A DNA stretch of 64,000 bases from Beijerinckiaceae bacterium (lineage in GTDB: Bacteria; Pseudomonadota; Alphaproteobacteria; Rhizobiales; Beijerinckiaceae), in contig CANGFE010000005.1 in assembly GCA_947453155.1 (NCBI GenBank), forward strand, positions 1-64,000, given 5' to 3'. The position numbers and the translations under genes are program-made. This document shows positions 41,609 to 51,901 of this stretch, piece by piece (within the stretch, counting starts at the first letter, position 1; each line of letters begins with the position of its first letter). Below the pieces are notes generated by a model. That model was given only the letters and a program-made list of their open reading frames with translations. It was not told where the DNA came from and made no database searches.

Positions 41609-42181
41609 CTAGCGTTCAATCGTGGACGTGCGACGGATCTTCTTCTGCAAAAGAAGAACACCGTAGAGCAGCGCTTCGGCCGAAGGCGGGCAGCCCGGCA
41701 CATAAATATCGACCGGCACCACACGATCGCAGCCACGCACCACCGAATAGGAATAGTGGTAGTAACCACCGCCATTGGCGCAGGAGCCCATGGAGATGAC
41801 GTAGCGCGGCTCCGGCATCTGGTCGTAGACCTTGCGCAGAGCGGGAGCCATTTTATTGGTCAGCGTGCCGGCAACGATCATCACGTCCGACTGACGCGGC
41901 GAAGCACGCGGCGCAAAGCCAAAACGCTCGGCGTCATAGCGCGGCATCGACATTTGCATCATTTCGACCGCGCAGCAGGCGAGGCCGAAGGTCATCCACA
42001 TCAGCGAGCCCGTGCGCGACCAGGCGATGAGATCATCAACCGAGGTCAGCAGAAAGCCACGGTCTGCGAGCTGGTCGGAGACATTGACGAAGAAAGGATC
42101 GGTCGCGCCCACCGGCTTGCCAGTGGCGGGATCCAAAATACCGCGCGGGGCGGGAGCGACGAGTGTCTGAGCGTTTTCCAT
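41609..42181 (-). CDS. nuoB: NADH-quinone oxidoreductase subunit B
   Basis: '[111 protein letters not shown]'. Start MENAQTL at 42181 overlaps the nuoA stop. Confidence 0.97.
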   Translation of the reverse strand: MENAQTLVAPAPRGILDPATGKPVGATDPFFVNVSDQLADRGFLLTSVDDLIAWSRTGSLMWMTFGLACCAVEMMQMSMPRYDAERFGFAPRASPRQSDVMIVAGTLTNKMAPALRKVYDQMPEPRYVISMGSCANGGGYYHYSYSVVRGCDRVVPVDIYVPGCPPSAEALLYGVLLLQKKIRRTSTIER

Positions 42182-42546
42182 CAATCCCACTCCAGAGCGC
42201 CCTTCTTCCATTCATAGGCGAAGCCAATGGTCAGCACGCCAAGGAAGATCATCATCGACCAAAAGCCGAACAATCCGACATCTTTAAAAGCAACGGCCCA
42301 CGGAAACAGGAAGGCCACTTCAAGGTCGAAGATAATGAAGAGGAGCGACACAAGATAAAACCGCACGTCAAATTTCATGCGGGCATCGTCAAAAGCATTG
42401 AAGCCGCACTCATAGGCGGAGAGTTTCTCAGGGTCGGGCTTTGAATAAGCGACCACGAATGGAGCAATCAGCAAAGCGGCGGAAATTCCGCCTGCCACGG
42501 CCATGAAAATCACGAGTGGCAGATAATCTTGAAGAAGGCTCGACAT
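42181..42546 (-). CDS. nuoA: NADH-quinone oxidoreductase subunit A
   Basis: [87 protein letters not shown]. Confidence 0.97.
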   Translation of the reverse strand: MSSLLQDYLPLVIFMAVAGGISAALLIAPFVVAYSKPDPEKLSAYECGFNAFDDARMKFDVRFYLVSLLFIIFDLEVAFLFPWAVAFKDVGLFGFWSMMIFLGVLTIGFAYEWKKGALEWD

Positions 42547-42741
42547 GCGCTGACCCGAGGGCTGGAGACATCCAGGCATCGCAATGATCCGCCTCTGGGC
42601 CTCCGCTAAGCGGGACTCAATGGGGGTCAAAGGACGGCGGAGGAGTATCGCAGCGCAACGAGGGGCGCAAGATGGCAGGAGGAAGCAGCGCCCTGTTTAC
42701 GTGGCGTTATTACGCTTGGATGACCAAAAACTTTTGGCTAA

Positions 42742-43284
42742 TCACAAAAAACCCAATCGACCGGCAATCAGGCCAATCAAAGCCCCTGCCCCAATGGCAA
42801 CAAGCGGGTTCCGCGAGGTCAAAGCCACAATCGCGGCAGACATAATGACAATGCCAAAGCCAATTGCGCCTGACACTGCCGCCCCCGCAGTCACCACACC
42901 CGAGGCCACAATCAGGCCTAAAACGATGGGGGGCAGAGCCGAGCGGGCGACATTGAACCATTCTTTCTGTGAAAAACGCGTGTAGAGCCGCCCAACGATA
43001 AAGGCGATGATGCTGGAGGGGATGATGGCGGCGAGCGTCGCGGCCATCAGGCCGGGGAAACCCGCCACCCGCCAGCCCACCAGCGAGATCATCATGAAAT
43101 TGGGCCCCGGCGCGGATTGGGCCAGCGCCATATCACGGGCAAATTCAGCATTGGTATGCCAGCTATTGACCACCACCGCGAGGCGGTGGATTTCGGGCAT
43201 CATGGCCGGCGCGCCCCCGACCGAGACGAGGGACAGGGCGCCGAAGGCCAAGGCCAGTTTTACAATAGGGCCGTCACCCAGCAT
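42742..43284 (-). CDS. Chromate transporter half-protein (ChrA family, second half)
   Basis: 'LSLVSVGGAPAMMPEIHRLAVVVNSW', 'APGPNFMMISLVGWRVAGFPGLMAATLAAIIPSSIIAFIVGRLY'. Confidence 0.85.
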   Translation of the reverse strand: MLGDGPIVKLALAFGALSLVSVGGAPAMMPEIHRLAVVVNSWHTNAEFARDMALAQSAPGPNFMMISLVGWRVAGFPGLMAATLAAIIPSSIIAFIVGRLYTRFSQKEWFNVARSALPPIVLGLIVASGVVTAGAAVSGAIGFGIVIMSAAIVALTSRNPLVAIGAGALIGLIAGRLGFL

Positions 43285-43852
43285 TGCGGCGGCTCCAGAA
43301 GGTCGCGGCAATACAGAGCGGCGTCATGACCAGCACCACCCCGATGAAGGGTAGGCGCAGCACCGCCATGCAGATGAAAGTGGCCAAAGCAAAAGCCAGA
43401 TGGATCGGCCGGAGCTTCAGATTTCGGCCCATTTTGAGCCCGAGCCCGATGATAAGGCCGGCGGCCGCCGCCCCGGCCCCGACCGTTGCCGCCCGGACAT
43501 CAGGGTTGGCGGCAAAGGCGTCATAGATGGTGGTCAGCGCCAGAAGGATGATGGTCGGCATGATCATCAGGCCCGAGAGGGCCACAATGGAGCCGAGCGG
43601 GCCCTGAAAACGATCACCCAGAATGATCGTCATGTTGATAATATTGCCGCCGGGCAGGATCTGCCCCATGCCGAGCACCGAAGCATATTCATATTCGCTC
43701 ATCCAGCGGCGCTTTTCGACAATGATGTGTCGGGCAATGGTCGCCACGCCGCCGAAGCCGTAAAGGCCCATCTGGGCAAAGCCCATGAACAATTCACCCA
43801 GCGTGATCGGGCGGCCGTCGAGGCTCTTTGAGGAATCGCGCTCATTTTTCAT
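43274..43852 (-). CDS. Chromate transporter half-protein (ChrA family, first half)
   Basis: 'LFMGFAQMGLYGFGGVATIARHIIVEKRRWMSEYEYASVLGMGQILPGGNIINMTIILGDRFQGPLGSIVALSGLM'. Confidence 0.87.
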   Translation of the reverse strand: MKNERDSSKSLDGRPITLGELFMGFAQMGLYGFGGVATIARHIIVEKRRWMSEYEYASVLGMGQILPGGNIINMTIILGDRFQGPLGSIVALSGLMIMPTIILLALTTIYDAFAANPDVRAATVGAGAAAAGLIIGLGLKMGRNLKLRPIHLAFALATFICMAVLRLPFIGVVLVMTPLCIAATFWSRRNAG

Positions 43853-43921
43853 GCCACCTTTTTGCGCCGCTTTGGGCAGGTGATCAAGGTGATGGCCACG
43901 CGGGCGCGAGCCTATGCAAAT

Positions 43922-43955
43922 AAAAAAGCCCGCCGAAAAAATCGGCGGGCTTCTT
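43922..43955 (-). terminator. Rho-independent terminator after the flagellin gene
   Basis: On the minus strand: AAGCCCGCCGA-TTTTT-TCGGCGGGCTTTTTTA. Confidence 0.8.
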
Positions 43956-43972
43956 CTCTGGAGCGCGTGAGA

Positions 43973-44899
43973 TCAGCCGCGGAAGAGCGACAGAATCTGC
44001 TGGCTGGACTGGTTGGCAATCGACAGCGACTGGACGCCCAGCTGCTGCTGCACCTGCAAAGCCTGCAAGCGCGTCGATTCCTGGTTCATATCCGCATCGA
44101 CGAGCTGACCAATGCCCTTGGTCACAGCATCCATCAGATTGGACACGAAGTCGGATTGCATACCAATGCGGGTTTTCACAGCGCCAAGATCACTTGCAGC
44201 TGTGGTGACGTCGGTCAAAGCCGCGTCGACAATGCTGATGTAGTCTTTCAATGTCGTCTGGTCCGCATCAGAATCCGTCAAATCGGAGATATCGAGATCA
44301 GTGACCGCGACATCTGCCGTATCATTGGCTGTGCGCAGCTTGTCGATAATGCCTTCGCCATCGGCGTCAGCATCAAACAAAGCTATTTTGGAAATGTCGA
44401 CATCAATCGTACCCGTCGACACATCCGTTCCAGAACGCGTGAAAGACGCCACAATGCTTTTGGTCGCATTATAATCATCGGCACCGGAATCAACTGACAG
44501 CCAATTCTGACCCGAAAAGGTCGAGGAATCGGCCACAGACTGAATCTGGTCCTGCAACTGCTTGATCTCACCTTGAACCTTGGTGCGATCAATGCCGGGC
44601 TGGAGAGCGGCCACCAGTTTCGACTTGATCTGGGTGACGAGATCAGCGGTTGTTTTCAACGCGGCCGAAGCCACGTCAACAGTGGCCGAGCCCATGCCGA
44701 GCGCATCTTTCACCGTCGAGAGCGCATTATTATCAGAGCGCATCGTGGTGGCGATGGACCAATAGGCCGCATTGTCAGAGGCATTGGCCACACGCATGCC
44801 CGTCGAAATACGGTCCTGCGTGGTCTGCATAGCTCTATTTGTCGCGCTGAGATTTTGCAGCGCGGTAACAGCAGAAGCATTTGTCAAAAGACTTGTCAT
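43973..44899 (-). CDS. Flagellin
   Basis: MTSLLTNASAVTALQNLSATNRAMQTTQDRISTGMRVANASDNAAYWSIATTMRSDNNAL... and C-terminal 'ESTRLQALQVQQQLGVQSLSIANQSSQQILSLFRG'. Start taken at 44899. Confidence 0.93.
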   Translation of the reverse strand: MTSLLTNASAVTALQNLSATNRAMQTTQDRISTGMRVANASDNAAYWSIATTMRSDNNALSTVKDALGMGSATVDVASAALKTTADLVTQIKSKLVAALQPGIDRTKVQGEIKQLQDQIQSVADSSTFSGQNWLSVDSGADDYNATKSIVASFTRSGTDVSTGTIDVDISKIALFDADADGEGIIDKLRTANDTADVAVTDLDISDLTDSDADQTTLKDYISIVDAALTDVTTAASDLGAVKTRIGMQSDFVSNLMDAVTKGIGQLVDADMNQESTRLQALQVQQQLGVQSLSIANQSSQQILSLFRG

Positions 44900-45065
44900 G
44901 AGTTCTGTCCCAAAGGAAAAGAGGGACATGCTGGATTTGCACCAGCACAACGGATTGGCCTCATGCCGCCTGAAGTCCAACTCGAACTTCACGCACCGTC
45001 GTCACCCATAAAAGAACATGCGACCACTTAAAGCCGCGTTCTGAAGGACGGTTAAAAATCTCTCT

Positions 45066-45545
45066 CTAGAGCGAGCTGTCAGCAACAATGCGCGTGCGAT
45101 TGAGCCGCCACATCGAGAAATTGAGCACGCCTGCAAAAGACACCCAAGCCAGATAGGGCATCAGCAAAAAAGACGCCGTCTGATCAACGGGGGCGAAGAG
45201 CAAAATTTGCGCGAAGATCGACAGCCACAAAAAGACCAATTCAGCCAAAGCCCAATCGGGCCGTTTCGCACCAAAGAAGAAAGCTGACCATCCGGCATTG
45301 AGAACCAGGCTGATGCCATAAAGCGCCATAAGGCCCACGACGGCCTCCGGCGCGGCCGCTTCAAACACCCTGACGCCTGCCCATGCATTGATCAGAAAGA
45401 GAATCATCCAAGCCGGGGCGAAGAGCCAATTAGGCGGGCACCAAACGGGCTTTTGCAGGCTCTCATACCAGGGGCCGGGCTTGAAAATCGCGCCTGATGA
45501 CGCCACCAGTAGGTTCACGGCGATAAAACTCAGCCAAATCGACAT
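45066..45545 (-). CDS. tspO: TspO/MBR family protein
   Basis: 'WYESLQKPVWCPPNWLFAPAWMILFLINAWAGVRVF', 'LVLNAGWSAFFFGAKRPDWALAELVFLW', 'LMPYLAWVSFAGVLNFSMWRLN'. Confidence 0.92.
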   Translation of the reverse strand: MSIWLSFIAVNLLVASSGAIFKPGPWYESLQKPVWCPPNWLFAPAWMILFLINAWAGVRVFEAAAPEAVVGLMALYGISLVLNAGWSAFFFGAKRPDWALAELVFLWLSIFAQILLFAPVDQTASFLLMPYLAWVSFAGVLNFSMWRLNRTRIVADSSL

Positions 45546-45649
45546 GACAAACCCCTGCGGAGACCCCTGTGCCTCAGTCTATCTACGTCCAAAAGCCCGG
45601 TTCCGATCATTGCCATTTCGGCCCAGATCAGCGAAACTGACAGTCAGAA

Positions 45650-46693
45650 ATGTCAATCAATCTAGACGGGCGGGCGATGAGGCAGGTCTATCCATTCGCG
45701 GCCATTGTGGGCCAAGAAGACATGAAACTCGCCCTGCTGATTGCAGCGGTCGATCAAGGTGTCGGCGGGGTTCTGGTTTTTGGGGATAGAGGCACGGGCA
45801 AGTCCACAGCCGTGCGTGCGCTGGCGGCCCTCCTGCCCAAGCGCCCCGTTGTGGCGGGCTGCTCCTATAATTGTGCGCCTGAGAAAATGGCGGGGCTTTG
45901 CGAGACCTGCGCGCCCGGAGCCAAGCCGAAATCCAAACTCGAGCCCATGCCGGTGGTCGATTTGCCGCTGGGCGCGACCGAAGACCGCATCACGGGCGCA
46001 CTCGATATTGAACGCGCGCTGGCTGGTGGCGAGAAGAAATTCGAGCCCGGCCTACTCGCGCGGGCGCACGGCGGCTTTCTCTATATTGATGAAGTGAACC
46101 TGCTCGAAGATCACCTCGTCGATCTCCTGCTTGATGTGACCGCGTCTGGCGAAAATGTCGTCGAGCGCGAAGGCTTCAGCCTGCGTCACCCTGCCCGCTT
46201 CGTGCTGGTGGGCTCTGGCAATCCGGAAGAAGGCGAATTGCGTCCGCAATTGCTCGATCGTTTTGGCCTGTGTCTCGAAGTGAAGACTCCCACCGAAATG
46301 GCTGACCGCATTGAAGTGGTGAAACGCCGCGACCTGTTCGAGCGCGACCGCGCCGCTTTTGTCGACAGCTGGCAAAAGGAAGAAGACAAAATCCGCCGCC
46401 GCATCAAACGCGCGCAAGCAATGATTGGCGACATCAATGTGCCAGATGATGTGCTGGCGCTGGCCGTCAAACTTTGCATGACATTGGGATCGGATGGTAT
46501 CCGCGGTGAAATCACCTTGATCCGAGCGGCCCGTGCCGCTGCTGCGCTCGATGGCGCCAAGCAAGTCAACACGGCGCATTTGCGCAAAGTCGCCCCGCTC
46601 GCTTTGCGCCATCGCTTGCGACGCAATGTGCTGGACGAAGTCGATACGGGCGTGCGCGTCAGCCGCGCTCTCGCTGAAGTTCTGCCTGCATGA
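45650..46693 (+). CDS. bchI: Magnesium chelatase subunit I
   Basis: 'VYPFAAIVGQEDMKLALLIAAVDQGVGGVLVFGDRGTGKSTAVRALAALLP', 'GFLYIDEVNLLEDHLVDLLLDVTASGENVVEREGFSLRHPARFVLVGSGNPEEGELRPQLLDRFG'. Confidence 0.96.
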   Translation: MSINLDGRAMRQVYPFAAIVGQEDMKLALLIAAVDQGVGGVLVFGDRGTGKSTAVRALAALLPKRPVVAGCSYNCAPEKMAGLCETCAPGAKPKSKLEPMPVVDLPLGATEDRITGALDIERALAGGEKKFEPGLLARAHGGFLYIDEVNLLEDHLVDLLLDVTASGENVVEREGFSLRHPARFVLVGSGNPEEGELRPQLLDRFGLCLEVKTPTEMADRIEVVKRRDLFERDRAAFVDSWQKEEDKIRRRIKRAQAMIGDINVPDDVLALAVKLCMTLGSDGIRGEITLIRAARAAAALDGAKQVNTAHLRKVAPLALRHRLRRNVLDEVDTGVRVSRALAEVLPA

Positions 46694-48405
46694 GTGCGGC
46701 CCTCGCCGCGAGCCTTTTGGCCGTCGATCCGGCGGGCTTTGGCGGCTTGCGCCTGCGCTCACGCGCGGGCCCCGCGCGCGAATTGTTTCTGGCCGATCTC
46801 GCGGCCCTCTTGCCCGAAGGCAAACCTTTGCGGCGCATGCCGGCATCCATCTCGGAAGACCGCCTGCTCGGCGGGCTTGATCTGGGCGCCACACTCGCGA
46901 CCGGACAGCCGGTTGCTATGCGCGGCCTCTTGGCTGAAAGCCATGGTGGCGTGATTGTCGCCGCTATGGCCGAGCGACTGCCTGCCAATACGATTGCGCA
47001 TCTCTGCGCCGCGCTCGACACGGCCTCCCTGCATATCGAACGCGAAGGGATGCATGCGCATGTGGATGCGCGCTTTGCGCTGCTCGCGCTGGATGAAGGC
47101 GAAGATGATGAAGGTCTCGCACCATCTTTGTGTGATCGTCTCGCCTTTCATGTCGGCGAACCGGATGAAGAGCCTCTGGCAGAACGCCGCGAAGTGATAC
47201 GTGCACGTGAGCTCCTGCCGCGCGTGCATCTCGACCCTGCGCAAATGGATGAACTGGTAGCCGTCGCGAGCGCTTTTGGCATTGGCTCGCCCCGCGCCTG
47301 TCTCTTTGCTTTGCGCACGGCGCGCGCGCATGCTGCTCTGAACGAACGCGACGCCGTCGATGCGGATGATTTGCAATTGGCCGCCCGCCTGATCTTCGCG
47401 CCGCGTGCCACGCAATTGCCGGCCCCTCCGGAACAGCCGGAGGAGGAAATGCCGCCAGAGCCGCAAGAAGACCGCGCTTCTGACGACACGCCGCCCGACG
47501 AACAAGAAACAAATATGCCCGAGCCCGGCGCCGAGAGCATGGTCGATGCCGTGCGCGCCGCGCTCCCCGCTGATCTCTTGCGCAAGCTGATTGCCGGAGA
47601 ACCCGCGCGACGTTCGCCCCAACATGGCGGCAGCGGCTTGGAAAAGCGCACCTTGCGCCGCGGCCGCCCTGCAGGATCGCGCGCAGGTGATCTCACAGGT
47701 GGCGCGCGTCTGGCTCTGCTCGACACATTGCGCGCAGCCGCACCCAAACAGGTTTTGCGCCGCAAACTTTTACCCGCCGGCGCGGCCCATCCCCCGCTGC
47801 TCTTGCGCAAAGAAGATTTGCGCATCAAGCGACTGATCGAGCGCACACGTGTCGCTACCATTTTTGTTGTCGATGCCTCGGGCTCACAAGCCCTGCATCG
47901 TTTGGGCGAAGCCAAGGGCGCGGTGCAATTGCTGCTCGCGGAATGCTATGTACGCCGCGATGAAGCGGCCCTTATTGCCTTTCGCGGCAAAGATGCACGC
48001 TTGCTGCTTCCGCCCACGCGCTCACTCGCCCGCGTGCGTCGTGAACTCGCGCAATTGCCCGGTGGTGGTGGCACGCCACTCGCGCGCGGCATTGCTCTGG
48101 CTGCCAATATGGCTGATGCCATTCGCCGCAAAGGCGACACGCCCGTGCTCGTCTTCTTCACTGATGGACAGGCGAATATCACAAATGAAGGCGTGGGTGA
48201 TCGCGCCAAAGCAGAAGTCGATGCGACGGAAGCCGCCAAACATTTGCGCGCCAGCGGCACACGCTGCCTGCTGATCGACACTTCGCCACGCCCGCAACCG
48301 CGCGCGCGCAAACTCGCGGAAGATCTGGGCGCGCGCTATTTGCCCTTGCCGGCTGCGCAAGCGCAAAAACTCTCGGCTGCCGTCAAAGCGGAATTGCCGC
48401 GTTAA
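46690..48405 (+). CDS. bchD: Magnesium chelatase subunit D
   Basis: Degenerate AAA+ N-terminus, acidic/proline-rich linker (PAPPEQPEEEMPPEPQEDRASDD...), C-terminal VWA domain with 'FVVDASGSQALHRLGEAKGAVQLLLAECYVRRDEAALIAFRG'; overlaps bchI. Confidence 0.95.
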   Translation: MSAALAASLLAVDPAGFGGLRLRSRAGPARELFLADLAALLPEGKPLRRMPASISEDRLLGGLDLGATLATGQPVAMRGLLAESHGGVIVAAMAERLPANTIAHLCAALDTASLHIEREGMHAHVDARFALLALDEGEDDEGLAPSLCDRLAFHVGEPDEEPLAERREVIRARELLPRVHLDPAQMDELVAVASAFGIGSPRACLFALRTARAHAALNERDAVDADDLQLAARLIFAPRATQLPAPPEQPEEEMPPEPQEDRASDDTPPDEQETNMPEPGAESMVDAVRAALPADLLRKLIAGEPARRSPQHGGSGLEKRTLRRGRPAGSRAGDLTGGARLALLDTLRAAAPKQVLRRKLLPAGAAHPPLLLRKEDLRIKRLIERTRVATIFVVDASGSQALHRLGEAKGAVQLLLAECYVRRDEAALIAFRGKDARLLLPPTRSLARVRRELAQLPGGGGTPLARGIALAANMADAIRRKGDTPVLVFFTDGQANITNEGVGDRAKAEVDATEAAKHLRASGTRCLLIDTSPRPQPRARKLAEDLGARYLPLPAAQAQKLSAAVKAELPR

Positions 48406-48659
48406 GATTTTTTCCAGAAACGGATGAGATCAGCCAGATGCGCGAGCCCCGAGGCCGCCAGCATCAAGAGCATGATTTCGGGCTGGCCACGCAGGCCCGC
48501 ACTCATCGCAAGCAAAAGACACAGGCCTGCAGAGAGATGCAGCGCAATGTCAAAGGGGCGCGGTCCGCGCCCCTTTTTTGATCGCCACCAAGACAGCGCG
48601 ATAAATTCGACGATGACGAGACCTGCAATTGCTTCGGCAAAAATGGCGAGGTCCGGCAT
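48402..48659 (-). CDS. Hypothetical small membrane protein between bchD and hemA
   Basis: 85 aa, hydrophobic segments AEAIAGLVIVEFIALSWW, IALHLSAGLCLLLAMSAGL and EIMLLMLAASGLAHLADLI; stop overlaps the bchD stop convergently; 6 nt from hemA. Confidence 0.65.
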   Translation of the reverse strand: MPDLAIFAEAIAGLVIVEFIALSWWRSKKGRGPRPFDIALHLSAGLCLLLAMSAGLRGQPEIMLLMLAASGLAHLADLIRFWKKS

Positions 48660-48664
48660 GAGGA

Positions 48665-50023
48665 TCAGGCTTCCGCCGTCTCCGCATCTTCACCCGTCTT
48701 TTCGCCGCGCTCATTGCCAAGCCACGGGCACTCATCGACACCCAGATCAACCGGATCCATCTGCATAGGGCCAGCAACCGGGCACAGCTGTGTGAGCGGA
48801 TGATTGGCATCCACCACATTGCGCGGCAGGTCGAGGCTCGACCAGATCGCGTCAAGCGCATGGAGCAGATGTGCAATATCTTCATCGCTATGCAGCGGTG
48901 AAGGCGTAATGCGCAGACGTTCCGTGCCACGCGGCACAGTCGGATAATTGATCGGCTGGATATAGACGCCGAATTCATCCATCAAACGATCCGACACGAG
49001 TTTGCACAGCACAGGATCGCGCACCATCACCGGCACAATATGGCTCGGATTATGGAGATGCGGCACGCCCAGTTTATCAAGACCATCGCGCAGACGGCGC
49101 ACACGATCCTGATGGCGCTGACGCTCGACGCTCGAACCCTTGAGATGATGCACGGAAGCGCAAGCCCCTGCGGCAAGAGCCGGCGGGATCGCGGTTGTGA
49201 AGATAAAGCCCGACGAGAAGGAACGGACATAATCGCAGAGCGCGGCCGAGGCTGCGATATAACCGCCCATCACGCCATAGGCTTTGGCGAGCGTGCCTTC
49301 GATCACGGTGAGGCGATGCGACAGGCCATCACGATCAGCAATACCACCACCCTGCGGGCCATACATGCCAACGGCATGAACTTCGTCGAGATAGGTCATG
49401 GCATGATACTGATCGGCGACGTCGCAAAGGTCGCTGATGGGGGCAATGTCGCCATCCATCGAATAGACGCTTTCAAACATGACGAGCTTTGGGCGCGCCG
49501 GATCGAGATCGGCGAGCTTGCGTTCAAGATCACGCGGATCATTGTGCTTGAAGATGCGCTTTTCGCAGCGGGCATGGCGAACGCCTTCGATCATGGAGGC
49601 ATGGTTGCCTTCATCCGAAATGACGACGCAATCAGGCATGCCTGCTGCCAGCGTGCCAAGGCTCGCCCAGTTCGACACATAGCCTGATGTGAAAAGCAGA
49701 GCCGATTCCTTGCCATGCAGCGAGGCCAGTTCGCGCTCAAGCAACACATGCTGATGCGTCGTGCCCGAAATATTGCGCGTGCCGCCAGCGCCAGCGCCCG
49801 CGGCATCAATCGCGCCATGCATGGCTTTCAGCACTTCCGGGTGTTGGCCCATGCCGAGATAATCGTTCGAGCACCAGACGGTGACGGGCTTTTTGCCATC
49901 AGGTCCGTGCCAAGCTGCCTTCGGAAAGGAGCCAGCGACGCGTTCGAGATCGGCGAAAACACGATAGCGGCCTTCGCGGCGAAGCTTGTCGATCTCAGAT
50001 GAGAAGAAAGCATCGTAATTCAT
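48665..50023 (-). CDS. hemA: 5-aminolevulinate synthase
   Basis: [28 protein letters not shown]..., '[17 protein letters not shown]', '[40 protein letters not shown]', '[25 protein letters not shown]'. Confidence 0.96.
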   Translation of the reverse strand: MNYDAFFSSEIDKLRREGRYRVFADLERVAGSFPKAAWHGPDGKKPVTVWCSNDYLGMGQHPEVLKAMHGAIDAAGAGAGGTRNISGTTHQHVLLERELASLHGKESALLFTSGYVSNWASLGTLAAGMPDCVVISDEGNHASMIEGVRHARCEKRIFKHNDPRDLERKLADLDPARPKLVMFESVYSMDGDIAPISDLCDVADQYHAMTYLDEVHAVGMYGPQGGGIADRDGLSHRLTVIEGTLAKAYGVMGGYIAASAALCDYVRSFSSGFIFTTAIPPALAAGACASVHHLKGSSVERQRHQDRVRRLRDGLDKLGVPHLHNPSHIVPVMVRDPVLCKLVSDRLMDEFGVYIQPINYPTVPRGTERLRITPSPLHSDEDIAHLLHALDAIWSSLDLPRNVVDANHPLTQLCPVAGPMQMDPVDLGVDECPWLGNERGEKTGEDAETAEA

Positions 50024-50832
50024 CAGAGGCTCCCATTGATACGCAGGTCGGGAAAAGATTTGTGCTGCTGCAGGTCTTCGTGGGATTTGAAACCCCACTT
50101 CCACAATTTCTCGGACGGCAGCGGCAGCACGAGAAACCAATGTTCGAGAATGGCCAGGCCCATCAAAACAGACAGAAGCGTGAAGCGGATCGCCACACCC
50201 TCATCAGCCGTTGTCATGGCGCGTTCAACCATCAAAGCCAGCGCAACAGTGGCCAGCGTCACGCAAAGTGGAAAGAAAGAATTCATCGCGCTATTGCGGA
50301 AGGCTGAGCCGATGTAGCGCAATTGTTCTGGCAAGAAAGCGATCGGCGCATGCGGCACGCCGAGATAAATATTGATCTTGGCCGAGAGGCGCATCATCCA
50401 GAGCAGAGCATAGGTCTCAGGACCCAAAGCACTGGAGCCGCCCCATGTGGCAGCGGCAACCGCGGCAAAACCGACCAGCACGGCAGCTTCATGCCAGAGG
50501 ATCATTTCACACGCGCCAATAAGACGCGCAAAACCTGATGCCTCAGGAGCCATCGCCGTACGGCGTGGCCCGGTGATCAGGCCCATCAGGAAAGTGATTT
50601 CATTCAACGCCCAGACAGCGAGCGCGCCGGTAAAGGCGTGATAAGCGCCAACCGAACTCATGTCATTGCGCGCGCCATGCAGAGCGACGAGACCTGCGGC
50701 CGCCAGCACACTCATGCCCAAAATCGTCACCGGAAAAGTCTGCCGGGGCAATCCATCCAAATAGAGGATCGCTCCGGTGGAGAACCACCAGATGAACAGG
50801 GCATAGAGAATGGCGAGGCCGCAGGCGAGCAT
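50023..50832 (-). CDS. puhE: Photosynthetic complex assembly protein PuhE
   Basis: '[38 protein letters not shown]', position between acsF and hemA. Confidence 0.88.
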   Translation of the reverse strand: MLACGLAILYALFIWWFSTGAILYLDGLPRQTFPVTILGMSVLAAAGLVALHGARNDMSSVGAYHAFTGALAVWALNEITFLMGLITGPRRTAMAPEASGFARLIGACEMILWHEAAVLVGFAAVAAATWGGSSALGPETYALLWMMRLSAKINIYLGVPHAPIAFLPEQLRYIGSAFRNSAMNSFFPLCVTLATVALALMVERAMTTADEGVAIRFTLLSVLMGLAILEHWFLVLPLPSEKLWKWGFKSHEDLQQHKSFPDLRINGSL

Positions 50833-50839
50833 GTCGTCC

Positions 50840-51901
50840 TTACCAGACCGGCTGCAATGTGACTTGCTTGGGCAATTCATTCTGACGCACCGGCGTCAGG
50901 AACAAACGACCGAAAGCAAGTGCACCTTGAACCGAGAGAAGCTTGCATTTGAAGAAGCCGATGATGCCGCCTTCAGCGCGTGCTGCCTGTGTCGCTTCAT
51001 TGATCTGACGCAGGCGTTCAAAGCCCGCCCAAATTGCTTCATTGTCGAGATCAATCGTCACCGGGAACACCTGCTTGGTGATTTCCGATGTCAGGTGAAT
51101 GACCTTGCGATCATAGGTTTCCGGATCAAGCCCGAGCGCCTTGTAGAAATCAGCGCGCATATGGTCGCGCACATACATGGTCGCGAAAACGGCGAGCAAG
51201 AAAAAGCGGATCCAGAGCTTGTTGCGGCCAGCAAGCAGTTTCGGATTGGCGCGCATCACGAGTGCGAAAGCCTCACCATGACGGAACTCATCATTGCACC
51301 ATTGTTCGAACCATTTGAAAATCGGATGGAACCGCTTTTCGGGATGACGCTCGAAATGGCGATAGATGGTGATGTAGCGCGCATAGCCGATCTTCTCGGA
51401 CAGATAGGTCGCGTAGAAGATGAACTTTGGCTGGAAGTAAGTGTATTTCTTGGCGCGTGCCAAAAAGCCCAGATCAATGCCAATGTTGAAATCCTTCAAC
51501 ACTTCATTGATGAAGCCGGCATGGCGCGATTCATCGCGGGCCATGAAAGCAAAAAGATCGCGAATTTCCGGATTGGTGATCCGCTTCTTGATCTCTGCGT
51601 ATAGTACACAGCCGGAGAATTCGGACGTGAGCGATGAGACAAGAAAATCGACAAAATCTTTGCGCAGCCCTTCGGGCAGCTCAGACATGTCCATCTGGAA
51701 TTCATCCGTGCGCTGGAAATGACCCTTGTTCAGGTCAGCGCGGAAATCGTTCATCAGCACGTCCCATTCGGCACGCACAGGCGTGATGTCGAGGCGATCC
51801 ATCGCTTCGCAATCGGTGGTGTAGAAACGCGGGCTGAGGATTGTTTCCTCAAGCGCGGTTTTGACGGAGACATTGGCTCCGCCGCCCTCCATCGGAATCA
51901 T
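50840..51901 (-). CDS. acsF: Aerobic Mg-protoporphyrin IX monomethyl ester (oxidative) cyclase
   Basis: 353 aa; diiron motifs '[12 protein letters not shown]' and '[14 protein letters not shown]'; '[41 protein letters not shown]'. Confidence 0.95.
   Translation of the reverse strand: MIPMEGGGANVSVKTALEETILSPRFYTTDCEAMDRLDITPVRAEWDVLMNDFRADLNKGHFQRTDEFQMDMSELPEGLRKDFVDFLVSSLTSEFSGCVLYAEIKKRITNPEIRDLFAFMARDESRHAGFINEVLKDFNIGIDLGFLARAKKYTYFQPKFIFYATYLSEKIGYARYITIYRHFERHPEKRFHPIFKWFEQWCNDEFRHGEAFALVMRANPKLLAGRNKLWIRFFLLAVFATMYVRDHMRADFYKALGLDPETYDRKVIHLTSEITKQVFPVTIDLDNEAIWAGFERLRQINEATQAARAEGGIIGFFKCKLLSVQGALAFGRLFLTPVRQNELPKQVTLQPVW

Noticed and set aside
46690-48405. BchD acidic/proline-rich linker as a novel domain
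   Set aside because: Such linkers between AAA+ and VWA domains are a normal feature of BchD/ChlD proteins.
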